DNA from: Opisthocomus hoazin
Lineage: Eukaryota; Chordata; Aves; Opisthocomiformes; Opisthocomidae
Direction: 5' to 3'
Length of the DNA: 64,000 nucleotides
Assembly (NCBI RefSeq): GCF_030867145.1
Contig: NC_134429.1
Location: 18,523,115-18,587,114 of the forward strand
The position numbers and the translations under genes were made by a program. This document shows positions 36,320 through 58,500 of the stretch, piece after piece; position 1 is the first letter of the stretch, and each line of letters starts with the position of its first letter. The notes under the pieces are model-generated. The model was given only the letters and a program-made list of their open reading frames with translations. It had not been told where the DNA came from and searched no databases.

Positions 36320-39300
36320 GTTTAGGCCTTCACAAGTCTGTTGTTTGTGAGACTGCATTTCGAGTTTTCTGTTTTATCATGGCTTATTCGAGGTCTCATC
36401 AGAATTAAGAAGCATTGGGCAGTGGAATGAGTGTGATAGTTTCAAACTCTGATCTGCTGAGTGAATTATAAAACCACCTGAAATCCAGACAATGTTTCGT
36501 TTTACTGCCGTCTTTTTCCATGTACCTGAAAAAATTACCTCTCTCAAACAATTCTCTGGTAACACTTAAGCAAGAAAAATACTGATAATGCAACAGAAAT
36601 AATAGATACACAGCTATATGTCTGGAAAATGTAGACATAAAGATGAATTAAAGAACACTTGCTTCCAGGAGTGGGAGGGAAAAGTCTTCTAGTGCTCAGT
36701 GTTCATGAATTGTTTGCATTCCTTTCTTTTGAAAAGCAAGGAGAGGAAGAATTCCCTGAGTGAATCTTGATGTATTTAGTTTATATGTATTGTGGCACTT
36801 CAGATCCAAGTTGACAGTGATTTGAAATTTGTTTCAAATGTGGAACTCTGGTGTGAAATACTTGTTTTAATTAGAATGTCTGTGTTCTCAAAACTGTGCT
36901 GGCATCTCGAGCATGAATACTTTCTAATTTGGGCTCAAGTTTGTGCATGACATTATCTTTTTTTCCATAATCCAAAGAGAAAATGCTGCCAAACATGAAA
37001 CATATTCCATGGACTTGTAAATTGTTTTGCTGTGGGTGTCTGATCTTGAGCAAATTCACATACTCAATTTAAAAAATAAAGCTTCAGCTACCTCATTCAG
37101 ATCATGGTTAGTATTCATGTGTATTGAAGATCTTGGACGCTCTAGGGCTCTTTCTTTTCTAAAGTTAAAATTATGGTGTGAAAAATCGTTCAGGTTGGCA
37201 ATAGAATGGTTATGATTGACTTGTGGCTGGAAAGCAGTAAAATGAATTGTATTAATTCCGTGGTTTTTTTTATGGGGAGAGCAATTATCGGTACAAATCC
37301 CTGCTGGAAGCTGCTGTCTCTTTTGGAAGTGCTGCACTTGATTTATTCTTTGACTTGAAAGTCACAAGCTCTTTCCAAACTTGCGGAGGTGTGGCACAAC
37401 TAGACTTTAGGAACACTATGGAAGTTTTTCATATATACTGCGTATAAAGAATATGGATTATTCAATCTGTCTGATAGCCTTCGTGGGCATTACTGTAAAA
37501 AAAAAAAGGTAGATATCTCATATTACCTTCATGGCTTGAATTTTTGCCTCATTCGAACAGATGTTATTTATATATTGTGTTAATAGGCTTCTAATTTTTA
37601 CTGGCCAATAGAGAATCCAGCAGGATGTGAAGAAGTGGTTCTGGGACCTAGAGTAAAACGTAAATTGCATAAATATAGCATACACCTCATACGTCTGGAA
37701 GCTTTAAAGCAGCTTGTTCATCTCTGCTTTCCTTTTCCTGCAGTTAAAACTGGTTCAAACAAAAAACAACCAACCAACAACAAATATGTATATGTAAAGA
37801 TTAGATATTGTCTCTCTCTGTCACAGAAATAAAAAATATTGGCTGATGGTTTGGGGGCAAATAGATCTCGTGTCCTACTTCTGCTGGAACAGCTGCAGGG
37901 CAGATGTTCTAGTTTTTTAGAATCACTAGTGGCTGTGAACAAATATCTGCCCATAAATGCAGCAGTATTGTTGATTGGTGTCTTGATTTATTTCAGGAAT
38001 GGAAATACAACCAATATGGAGCTTATACTGTACAGCTATTCGCATTCACAAAGAGGAGGATCAGGCACTTAGAAGTGGCTGTTTTCACAAATGTTTTCTT
38101 GTTTAGTATGACTTGTTCCTGAAAACAAGTATTTTTCTAGATAACAAGAATGTACTTGTTTAAACAAATGCCTTTTTCATCTGTTTTCTTAGTATTTACA
38201 GCTATTATAATAATCTCAGGTATTGACAAAAATCTGTGCATAGCATCCAAAACGTGAAGAATTTATCAGCAAATGTCTTTACCAACTCTTAACTACTTTC
38301 CCTAGAGGAAGTCGTTCTCAGTATCTCATTTCTGAAGACAGATTGTAGAAAACTGATAGGTAATAAAACAAACTCTGTTCATGTGTTTGTTTAAAATACA
38401 TCCATCCATATGCACATCCTGAGGATTCTTTTAATGCTAGATGCTGCTGGACTGCCTTGAAAAACCCTAAAGTTGTGTTACTCAACATTTACTGCAATAG
38501 AAAGGCATATAAAGAAAAAAACCTCTGTTTTTAAGAGGTTAAATGTGCAAATTAAAGTTATACCCAATGTGATCTAAACCATAATTATTCCTGGCATTTA
38601 CGTAAGTACTCTTATACTGTCATACACAAGTGGAAATCTCTCTGTCAAACTAGAAAACTGCAATGCCTACATCAGCAATCATTTACTAAGTCCTAAGTAG
38701 CTTCTGTTCTGCTCAAAGGTGTTCAAGAAGAAACTGTTACCATCAAAGCTATAAGCTAGGTGTGCTTGGCTTTTGGGGGTACATACTGCACTCTAGGCAG
38801 GTTGTCTCCTTTCATCTTCTGAGGTGACTTCACATCTTTGTTAAAACAGATCTTTGCACATGAGATGTCTTGTCACTTCAGCTACTGTTGAAAAATAACA
38901 TTAAAGCTGTTTAGTCAGCAATTTATAAGCTTAATTGTAGGTTAGAAATGTATCTTTCCATCCTTCTGTAAAATTTCCAGAGCTAAATTTTCCCTGCTGT
39001 TTTTGGCTGTGCCATCACTTTCCAGCAGTTCTGTAAACTGCCATAATCCATGTTAATTTTCACTCCAGGATGTGGTGGTGGTAGCTTTTCCAAAGCTAAC
39101 TAGCTCTTAGTATCTCATTCTGGAGAAGGTCTGTACGTACTGCTGATGTTCCTTGATTCCTGTAATCTCCATTGCCAACAGCAAGGCTAATCAGGCGCTG
39201 TCTTGGCCTTTGTCAGCTACCGTCACGCGCACAGTGCACTCACTTTGCCTGCTTTTCATTTTAGTATCGGTGTTCGCTTTATTTAGATGTATGTAAATGT

Positions 39301-40700
39301 GAACTGATGGAATTGTGGATGGTGCAGCTTGACACTGACAGACTTGACATCCAGTGGTATGTGTGAACTGGAAGGTATCGTGACAGTGCAAGCTTTTCCT
39401 GCTCTGCCTCAGTCCCCACTACATGTAGAAATTAGTTGTAGCAGTAAGACTGGAGTTTCATTTTCAGTGTTTTCAGTCCTTGATCTTAGAGCTTTCAGCT
39501 GATAGCAGGAGATGGTAATAAGTTTTCCCACCAAGCTGAACTAATCTTAGTTTGAAGTTGAGGCAACAGGCTATGTGTAAGTGATTTAAAAAACTGAACG
39601 GAAATTAATCATAGGAACTGCTCAATGGTTTTGTTCTTCAGAAAAACAACTTGCCAAGGGTCATGATACCTATTTTACACTAATTTAAAACTCACCCGCT
39701 GGAATTTTATTTAACAAAAATAGCAACAAATTTCAGTTTGTGAGGTGAGTCACTAAAGGAGTTTCCCCTACAGTTTAAGACTTTTTTTGGACAGTTTCCT
39801 CCTATTAATGTCCTATTAATGTAGAGGCCCTTGTCTGTCCCTGTGTTTTGTTTATAATATAAAAGACTATGTTTTCCTAAAGCTACCGTGCTGCAGGTAC
39901 TGCAGGGTCTGAGAACTGGATGTGGCTTCCAACATTATATTGACTAGTGAATAGGCAGATATTATAATATTGACATAGGGAGAGTCTGAGCCATGCCAAC
40001 CAAGCATGACATAGTGCCTAAAAAGAACAATTTAATGTAAGAAATGGAGGCTTTCTTTAGGTTATGTCTGGAGTTATATAGCAAAAGCGGAGGGGGAGGC
40101 AGGGGGGAAAACAAGGCTTGTAGCAGCCTGTTCAAAGTATTCTGTTCCACATTGAGCAGGTCTGTTCTCAGGCAGTTGAGAAATACTACTTATTAACAGA
40201 CAGGCTTCATTAATGCTTCATGTCTGTGCTGTCATGGGAGAAATTAATTACAGTATTGCCTTTTCAAAGTGGCGTGTGCTCTGTGTCCTGATACGAATCC
40301 ATCACAGTTCACTGCCACAGCCAGAGGAGCCTGAAACTGTGGGGAAGCTTATCAGCAGTGGTGCCAGGCAGTAACCGTTCTATTGCAATCACATTGATTT
40401 TTAGATCCTGGGTGTGGAATAGTCTCTGCATGGCCCAGTTTGGAGCAGACTGATAAGGCTCCTTGTTTCTTAGCAACCACAGTCTGCCATAACCAGAAAC
40501 CTGCCCCTCTGCAGCTGGAGGGAAAATTCTGAATGTCTCGAATTTGTATCTTGAACCAAGGTAAGTCATGCCCCCCTGGCATATTTAATTTAAAGGCCTT
40601 TGCATTCAAATAAAAGGAATGTGTTGGCAAAAGTTCCTTACGAAGGGAATGCATAACTTCCCTGTTGTGAATAAGACATTCTAATTTCTTCCCCTGTTCT
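36320..40700. other. C1orf159 5' intron sequence
   Basis: Intronic, AT-rich, with no independent gene, RNA gene or clear mobile element recognised. Confidence 0.5.
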
Positions 40701-40726
40701 TGTTTAGACCTGTGTCTTTCCTGGGC

Positions 40727-49846
<9,120 letters not shown>

Positions 49847-52525
49847 CCTTCATTCTTGACTGAGGACTTTGTAAGTGTGCACAGTGTCGAAGAAACTTTT
49901 TCTGAATCCATTGAAGTGCCAGGAAAACATCGCAAGCAGCTGACCTAAATGGAAGCCAAATTACTGTGTCAAAGGGTTTGTGCCAAATGTTAACAGAGAA
50001 ATGAACTGATGCAAAGACACTGATGGCAGGATGCATCCAGTTCGGTGAACTGCTTTGGTGATCTTGAAATGCACTATTCCAGCTCTGTGGTTTCATTTGT
50101 CTCCTACAGATGCTGTGTTTAAAATCCTTAAAGAATCTGCCTTTCTCTGGTACACTTTCAGTCTTGGCAAGTTCTTCTTCCTGCGTTGTGATGTGTTCTG
50201 TGTCCCCGGAGCTGAAGGTCTCAGTGCTGCAGGCCAACACAAATTACTGGGATTACTCAAGGATGTGGACTTGCTTGAAGGACCCACTTGTAAATGCCAA
50301 CACTAAGTGCCACTGCTTAAACGTTGTAGGACAGTATAACAATACTTAACATGCAGTATCCTTCTGAAGCAAAAAATGAGGCCTCTTGGAGTATCCTCTT
50401 CAGCCTATGGCATAGCTGACCCTTGTTTTTAACTGTGAATATAGACCCAGTGTCCAGATACTGTTGTTCTTGGTGCTTTTGAAGGCTGTGGTCAGTATGG
50501 GTCCAGTCCCACGTGTGGGAATTTGTTGGGAAGCTTTTCTGATGGCTTCAGCTCAGTCCCTGGATAAAGAGCCATTTGCTGTGGCTTTGTAACTGATAGG
50601 CTGCTATGTCTGTCCTGCAAAGACTGTCTCTGCTAGCGTCCTTCCCTTAACGCAGCAGCTGAGGGAAACCAAAATTCCTGCAGGGTAGCTGTGCATCCGT
50701 TAGACATGTCAGTGAGCGTTGAGATGAACTGGCGAGGTCAGGTGAATTTCTCCCAATGCAATAAGGGGTTGCTTTGGCCAAGCCCTTCGTTAACATGCCT
50801 GAGATCTGCAGGCCAGCACCTTATGACAGACCTCAACAAGTATTTCCTTGTTGAAAGTGCCAGCCTAAATAGCCTCCACTCTCAGATGCTTGTTCTTGCC
50901 CATCGTATGCCAGCTGTGTGGCTGAGTAGTCACTTGATCAGGAAACTAAAGTAGCTGTAAAATAAATTTTTTTTTCTTATTGGCTAGGTTATCCTTCACC
51001 ATATTTATTTTTTTTCTGGCATGGTTGACTCTGTTGCCATGTGAACACGTATTTCAGCATAATGGGCACAGTGGTATGGGCATAAGAGTGGGTGACTGGG
51101 GGGGAAAAAAGTGAAAAACCTGAGGTTGCTAAATTGGTTGAAGCATCACTGTTACCATATGTGACATTATAACTATGCAGCTTGTGCATTCCCACCTACC
51201 TGTGTTGCTGTTGCCTGTTTTGGTTTAGCTGGCACTCCATTATGTGTGTGCTCCTAAAATAAATGACTTGGAAGCTCTTCATCAGCATTCACTGGCACGA
51301 ACGTAAACTGGAACAGTCAGTTCTCTTTTTCAGGAAAATGTGAACATAACTGTCTTGAGCTGACATGACACCCATATGGAGAGTCCAAGCCTTGTCATCC
51401 AGATTCCCTTTTCTCTGTGGTTAAAAGTTTATTCAGAGCTAAAAGATGAGAACTGGGATAGGAGGAGATATATTCATCTTATTGAACAGACCTGGTTTTA
51501 TGTAAGTTTCAGTATTTACTTTTATCTCTTTACTTACAAGGTAGTGAGATCTCTTGTAGCATCCAAACAAGCTAGGGCAAAGACTGGGGATAAAGAGCAA
51601 ACCATGAAGAGGTCCCCATGCCCTCCAAAGAAAGCCTGAATTGCTGTATGAAGAAACTTAAGATTGTCTTTCTGTCGCAATGATAAAGAAAATTTTTGTG
51701 CTACTGAACAAAACTAAAGACAGCAGACAATGCCATTTTGAGACCCTTCAGCTTTCAATATGAAATGTGCTTTATAATTCGTATGTTCCAAGTTCAGGAG
51801 GTGGTGGGTTTGTTTCTGTCATTTTGATATCTTTTTATCTCTGTGCTGCTGCAGTTTTCCCCAGGTAGAAATTATGTCTGGAGGTCATAGGTTTTTCCTG
51901 AACTTAATTTCTGAATATTTTCCTAACCTCTAAGGAAAAGGAGTAACTATGCAAATAATGCCAAGAAACTGCACCTTTGAAAGCAGGGAGTTTCTGCTTG
52001 CGAATTTGTCAATGATAGTGCATTCTTGTATTGCTTAGTTGCTAATGTATTCTTTTTACACGTAAATTATTGAAGGATCATTCCTGTCGTACTGTCTGAA
52101 CCCTATCTTATCCTCAAGTGCATATTGTAACTTAACGTCAAGCGTCTACTGCTCTAACTTCTGTGCAGTCAAGTTTTTCTCGATGATAACATCTCTCTTC
52201 CCCCTCTCATACTCTTTCCCTCCTCATCCCCCAAAAAAACTCTTTTAAATGCAGCAGATATTTTTACTATTTTATTTTGTTTCAGGAACTGTTCAGCTTC
52301 TGTTATTGCTGTCTGACCACAGTGGACTCCTGGTCTAAACAGTTTCTCATTTGTTTTGCACTGTCAAATTAAATATATAATGTTGTGGTTTGGTTTCCAT
52401 CTCCCTTCAAAATAATAATACATACCTATATATATTTTAAAAAATTGGCTTTAATGAACCCTGATATTTAATGTATTTGTATATTTTTAAATTGTGCCAA
52501 AATAAACAATTTGAGCTTTTTTTTT
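49847..52525 (+). other. C1orf159: C1orf159 3' UTR
   Basis: AATAAA occurs at 50961-50966, near 51259 and at 52501-52506. The last one is followed by a T/GT-rich stretch and would give a UTR of about 2.7 kb; shorter isoforms are possible from the earlier signals. Confidence 0.6.
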
Positions 52526-55500
52526 AAATAACTGGAGGTCATTCATGTGTTTCCTTTTCAAGCACAGAATGAAGGGAGCGAAATTAGGAACCAAAGCAGA
52601 TCCTTGTTTCAGATCATATGGCATGTTGCCTCCACCAGAACTGAGGTTAAAAAAAAAGGTCTGCTGAATGATCCTGCCTGGTTCTACAGTAGGGTAGGCA
52701 GGCTGTTCGTCTGCAGGCTGTATCTTCACACCTTGCAACCACGTGGCAAAAGCCATCCATAATGGCCTTACCTGCAGTGGGGTGAAAGTAACTCCTTGGC
52801 AGAGAATGTAGCTTTAGTAAATGACAGAATTTTTACATCAGCATATATTTACTCATTCAAAGAAGACAGCAGGAGTAGCAAGAAAACCGTAAAGGCAGAG
52901 GCTGCTAAGCGGTGCCAAATGTACCAGAAGTTGAGATAATCAGGATCATTTCTTACCAATCGGAGTGAAGATTATGATCTTGGGGGTTTGGACATCTTCC
53001 CCCATCTGATCTCTTGTTAATTTTAAAATGTGTGTTCTTTTTCTCCTTCCCCTCCTTCCCTGGGGTTTTGGTACTCTTGATGGACTGCTTTCTTGCAAAT
53101 GTAACCTGTGTTCTTAACTCCAGTTGCCAAAATGATCCATAATAAGGAGAGCTGAGCCAAAGGAGATTGGGATGCTGAGCCACATGGTCTGAAATACTAG
53201 GAGTTAAATTTGGCAGCGCTCTTTTCCCTTGCAAAGCTAACTGAAGTAGCCTGATATATGAGAAAGATGCTGCTTTTAGTGAAGTATGCAGATGAGGAAG
53301 GAGAAGCCAAATGCTTTCATACCTACTGTGCATGCACTGTGGAAAGTCTAATAAACTTTGTTGTCAAAGCCAAGGTGACAGTGTTGCGTACAAAGAGAAA
53401 CTGACCTGGAAAATGATCCCACTGGGAGAGGAGGACTTCAAAGAGGATTTGTCAGTTAAATGGACTCTGACCACCATGCACACCAGAATTGAACAGCCTT
53501 TGGGAAGAGGGAGTACTGTGTCCTTGCCATTAGTCACCCGAGTGAATTCAGTCGGTGCAACTGGCAGTGAGTGAACTGGGGAGAGCGGTCAGTGGCTGTA
53601 CAGCAACAGGGAACGATTCGAGACTGTATTTTGCACAGCTGCGAGGAGCTGTCTCCCTTAGCCATATGTCACCATCTGAAGGTGAGTGCATCGTAGATGG
53701 AAGACTGTGACAATCATTGCTTAAAATTCTAAAAATTCTAAGTCTAAAATATTGTGTTTCAGTAGAATCTGTTACCCAGTTATAGGCCCTCCAGAAGGCT
53801 GGTGTCATGTGCATAAAGAACGAAACAGAAATGATATTGCATACAGACACTCCGAAGTATTTTGCTGCATGAAACTGCATGAAATTTGCTAGATTAATGA
53901 TAAAGCTTTGTGCAAACATAATGACTTAGGTTCAGCCTCCCTTGCCCTAGTTCACAGAAACTGTTCTGAAGTTGTCTCTTGGTCTTTATCTACACTCTTT
54001 TTCTCTCCTGTGCCTCCATCAAAACCTTCTTGGGAATGTTGCTTGGAAATACACCTTTGATTGTGGGCGCAAGTCTGTAACATCCTGACAGTAAGATCTG
54101 AAGGCTGAAAGCTGTTAAACTATAGAAGAAAATTGAAAGAAAAAGAAGCTGGGGGACAACTGAGACGCTCACTGGGAAAAAGGAACAATAAGGTTTTTGC
54201 TCTTGTCCCTCTACAGTTACACAGGATGCGATCTAAGATGCCAAGTCAAAGAGTATGGAAGAGTAGGAAAGAATACGGACGTTGATACAAAAGTTTGAGG
54301 CGCTCTCATGTACTTGAGATTTGTAGGTGGCTGGGTGGAGAGGTTCAGCTGTGTGTGGTGTGACTGCATGGAAATGCTGAGTGCCACAAATGGCTGAGCT
54401 CAGCAGGAAAGCATAGCTGTGCTGTGCCAAGCTAGTGCCTACAATATTGTGATAGTAACTTTGATTTAAAAAACAAAGAAACAAAAGTTGTACCTGCTCG
54501 CACTTGAAGTTAATTTGGTTGTCACTTGAAGTTTTTTGAAAGAATGTGCTTAAGATACAGTCGATATCTGAAGTGTGCGTGCATTGCTCTTGCTACCAAC
54601 ACTGTGAGGTCTGTTGAATGTCTAAAGGCTGCTTTGCATTTTTGTCATTTATCTTTAATGCTCCCTGGTGAGAAAAAAGAAGAAATGATACCATGTTTAT
54701 CATTCTAATAGCCTTGACACATTTTTATTGCTAACTGATTAGAAGCAATAGTATTCAGATAATTGCACTTCCTGTTTCGGAGCCTGGTGATTTATGTCCA
54801 TTACTAAAGTGCTGAAAGTGTTTTAAAATGATAGTTTTAATAAGATGTGGTGCAGCTGTGAGGTATCTGCTCCAAACGGTTAGGTCTTTACCATTAAGAT
54901 TGTTGTATTCTGTAACGGGACTAATATAGTAGGGGTTAGGGTTGAGTCATGTCATATTGATTTTGTAATGAGTGTTGTTTATGAGCAAGTCATCTGTTTT
55001 GTTGCAATTTTACATCCATCAAACTGAAATGTTCTCCTCTGCTTCTCGATCCCAGTCCCCACAGGAATGCAGTCATCTGGAGCAGAGCACTGAACTTCCT
55101 AAAACACGCAGGCTGTTCCACAGTGTTGTGGTGTAGTCCATTAGGTTACTATTACTTGATGTCAGTGCCTGTAAAACTCCAGTAATTTTCTGATGGCAAT
55201 TATTCACCTTTAAGTACCATTATGTGACTGTTCTTTCCTAGAGCATGATCTTTTACAAATTTATATCTCATTCTGCTGCTCTCTGTCTGTTACCTCCATT
55301 GTGTTCACAGTGCAGGCCCCTGAGATACAGCCTACAAAGGACAGGACGTGGCACCAACATTTGTATGTGCTCCTTATGATACGAAGAATTCTCAGGCTTG
55401 CATAATGAAATCTGAAACTTTCGATGGGGTAAGGAAAAGGGAGACCTGCAAAAAGAATACATTTAGAAATATATGTATATGCACATGTACATACACACGC

Positions 55501-58500
55501 ACGCACAAAACAAAGCTAATTTTAAATGCTGCTCAAACTGTTTTTGGCAGAGCTTAAAACAGCTACGGAAATGTTTTTTAGCAGTAATTGTGCTGAGGAT
55601 AGCTATTTAGGAAGAAGTTAACTATGGGGAGGCATCTTGTGTGCATGCAACTTTATATATTGCATAATGAACTGTTAGTTTATAATGTATAGAGAAATGA
55701 GCTGTGAGTAGTAAGGTTCAGGACCTTACTTGACTAAGAGCACTTGCAATTAGGTGTGTTACAATGAGGGTAAAATGCTTTTCATCAGCATCTGCTGCCA
55801 ATTCACCTCAAGCTATAATCATTACTGACTGGAAGTTTCTGCAGCTCGACTGCTGTGAAATGAGTCTGGCAGGCCACTTCCCAGCACAAACTGACCATAT
55901 CCCAGGCCTCCAGAACTGGGGTGTTTGGTTGATATCGCTGCTGCCCTCCCAGCAGAATTGTGTCACATCCTCTGCATTCATGAATAAGGCTGGGATTTGC
56001 ATTCCTCATCACAGTGACCCCCTTCTGTGTGAAAATTGAGTATGTATAACAGCTGGCAAAAAAAAAAAAAAAAAATCTAGAAAAACCAAAAGTGGCAGCC
56101 AGTCATATTTCAGTGGTGAGCATCCCAGCTGTGGGACAACCACTCCTCCCAATAGAAGGCCAAGCAGAGGAGGATCTGGGATGCTGAACATCCCGTGGTC
56201 GCTGAAGCACAGGCAGTCTGAGTGTTCCACGTTGTGTTGCCTGTTTGACGTGTATGGCTTTTTCGTGTAATGCAGTGGAGCTTTAGGAGGCTCCAGGTGG
56301 TGTTCAGCGCTGTGAGTGAAGGCTGGTGCTTTTATCTGAGGTTTAAATCTTGCCTGACTACAAACCCTGCACTGCTCACTCAGCTCAGGGCTGTGCCAGC
56401 TCTGCAACCTGTGACTGAGCAATGCAGGCCTTCAGAATTACTGGAATTGGTGTTCTGGAAGCGGTCTTCAAAAATCTGCACGAATGTCGCAGTCCTGAGA
56501 ACACGAGGGACTCAGTCCGAAGGGGCTCACTGCTCACTTTGGTGTCTGCAGCTTGATTTCTGGAGTGTGCTGCACAGTGAGAAGCTGGAGGCTGGTGCTG
56601 TGGGGGCTGCAGGTCTGACCCAGGCTGGGGCCGTTGGTGGCTTTTGGTGGGGACAGGTCCCTCTGCGGAGCATGGGGCAGGTCAGGTAAAACTGCTCAGG
56701 GTGCTTGGCTTGTGCCTCCATGTTGCTCTCGGTGCTGGGGCAGGTTGTGGGTCTGAGCGTGGCACTGGGCTGTTCTGCAGCCTGGCCTCATCCCTGCCAA
56801 GGGAGGCTGAGTCAACTGCGAGGCTGGGGAGCAGTGGGAGATACCTTGAGAGGCTGCAAAGAACATGAGCAGAGACTGCGGTACCTTGCCAGGGGCTGTG
56901 AAAGGACCTTTGAGCTCATCCCTTTACGTGTGAGGTTGGTTTAGCCGTGTGGATCCAGCCTGCCTGTATTCCCTTGGCCTGAGCTTGCCTGGAGCCTTTC
57001 CCTTGGCTCCAGCATGAGCTGCAAGCAGCTACAGAGCGTGGCTGTGAAGTCTGGGCAGCCCTAGGCATGGTGGGCAGCTCTGGTTTGTGGCATGCTTTAG
57101 CTTCTCCATGGATTTGCTCTGTGTCTGTCTGGGTGGTTTTAATGGTTTGTCCCACTGAAGTAAAGCAAGGCTGCCTGCTGGTTTCAGTGAGATGTAAAGC
57201 AGGTCCTAAATCCATCCAGACAAGAATGGTTTTAGGCTGGAGTACTTGCACTATCCTCCCCCCCCAAAGAAACAGCAGCAGAATTTAAACCCTGATTTTT
57301 CTAGCATTTAGCTGCACTTTCCATACAATCTCTTGTGTCTGAACTTGGGTTTTGTATCATGAGGGAGCATGGAGAGCGAGCAGGGAAAACATAATTGGTG
57401 AATGCTCTTCTCTAACGTGTTACTGATGGGTGGCATCAAGAAAATTACTGCTGGGTGACATCACTCTACTTCCAAATGCACTGCTTCACTTGGACTTTCA
57501 TTTGGTTTTGAATTGGTCTCCAGCTGGGTGGTGTCTTTGTGTGGGCCTGGCTTTATGAAGCACCGTTACTCCTGGGCAAAATGGCTTGGGGCTATTTTCC
57601 AGTCCTGGGAAAGTCTTGCTGACTGTAAACCCTTTTCAAATTTATTTACCTTGGCAATCCTGAATCTGAGAGGGTTGCTATTTTGCAGTTAGACTTCCTT
57701 TATGTTTTACATAATTAGGAAGGCAGGTTTTATCAAAATAAAATAGGGTGGTGTTTTCTTAAGAAAATCCCTGGCAAGTTCAGTCAGCCCAATGCCAATG
57801 ACAGTTTTATGCTCCTGGTAGAAATCAAAGTCTGACTCGCAGAAAGTAATGGTATAATTCTTTGTTTAGGTTTAACATTCTCAATCTTGAAGAAGGGAAG
57901 TGAAGAAGTGGTGAAAAGAATGAGAAGACTTCATGGAGAAGTACATCCTATTGCAAATATATGACTGCAGGAGAGCTTATTTTTCATTTTCACTGCCTAA
58001 TCTTATTTTGGTATGCCAGAAAACAGCTGAACTCCCTAGTGCCAGGAGTTGTATTGGTCAATCCTTTAGATAACAATATTGTAGCTCTTCAAATTAGGCG
58101 AGGGGAGGTGGTTAGCTAAAGGTAGTTAATTTAATGCTAGTTACAAAAAAATTAAAAAAAAAAAATCCCTGACACCTGATTAGGATGCCCTGGATTTAGC
58201 CCGTAGGCAGGTAGTGCTGTCCTAATGTGGCTGGAAGGCTCTGTTATATGTTTTTTTGACTTGGGCATTTAGTTGACAGTGTTAAAAATCCTTACCTTGC
58301 CTTTCTCCTCTTCTGGAGTTTGTGATGAAGGTGCTGTTAGTGATTCTGCCTGCCCTGCAACAAGTTGTGAACATGGTGTAGAAAGGAGCGGTGACTGTCT
58401 CTTCATTCCTGCAAATCACCAACAGTGCTGGATGCCTTGGATTGCCAGCCCAAACCTGGGCTGGGCCAGGGCAGCGTTGACGTTTGATAACTCTGCAGGT

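Noticed and set aside
53311-53574. 87-codon plus-strand open frame
   Set aside because: No recognisable motif, and it has an AATAAA-like signal inside it.
56270-56689. 139-codon plus-strand open frame in a GC-richer patch
   Set aside because: No domain, splice context or promoter was seen. It may be old repeat sequence but could not be assigned.
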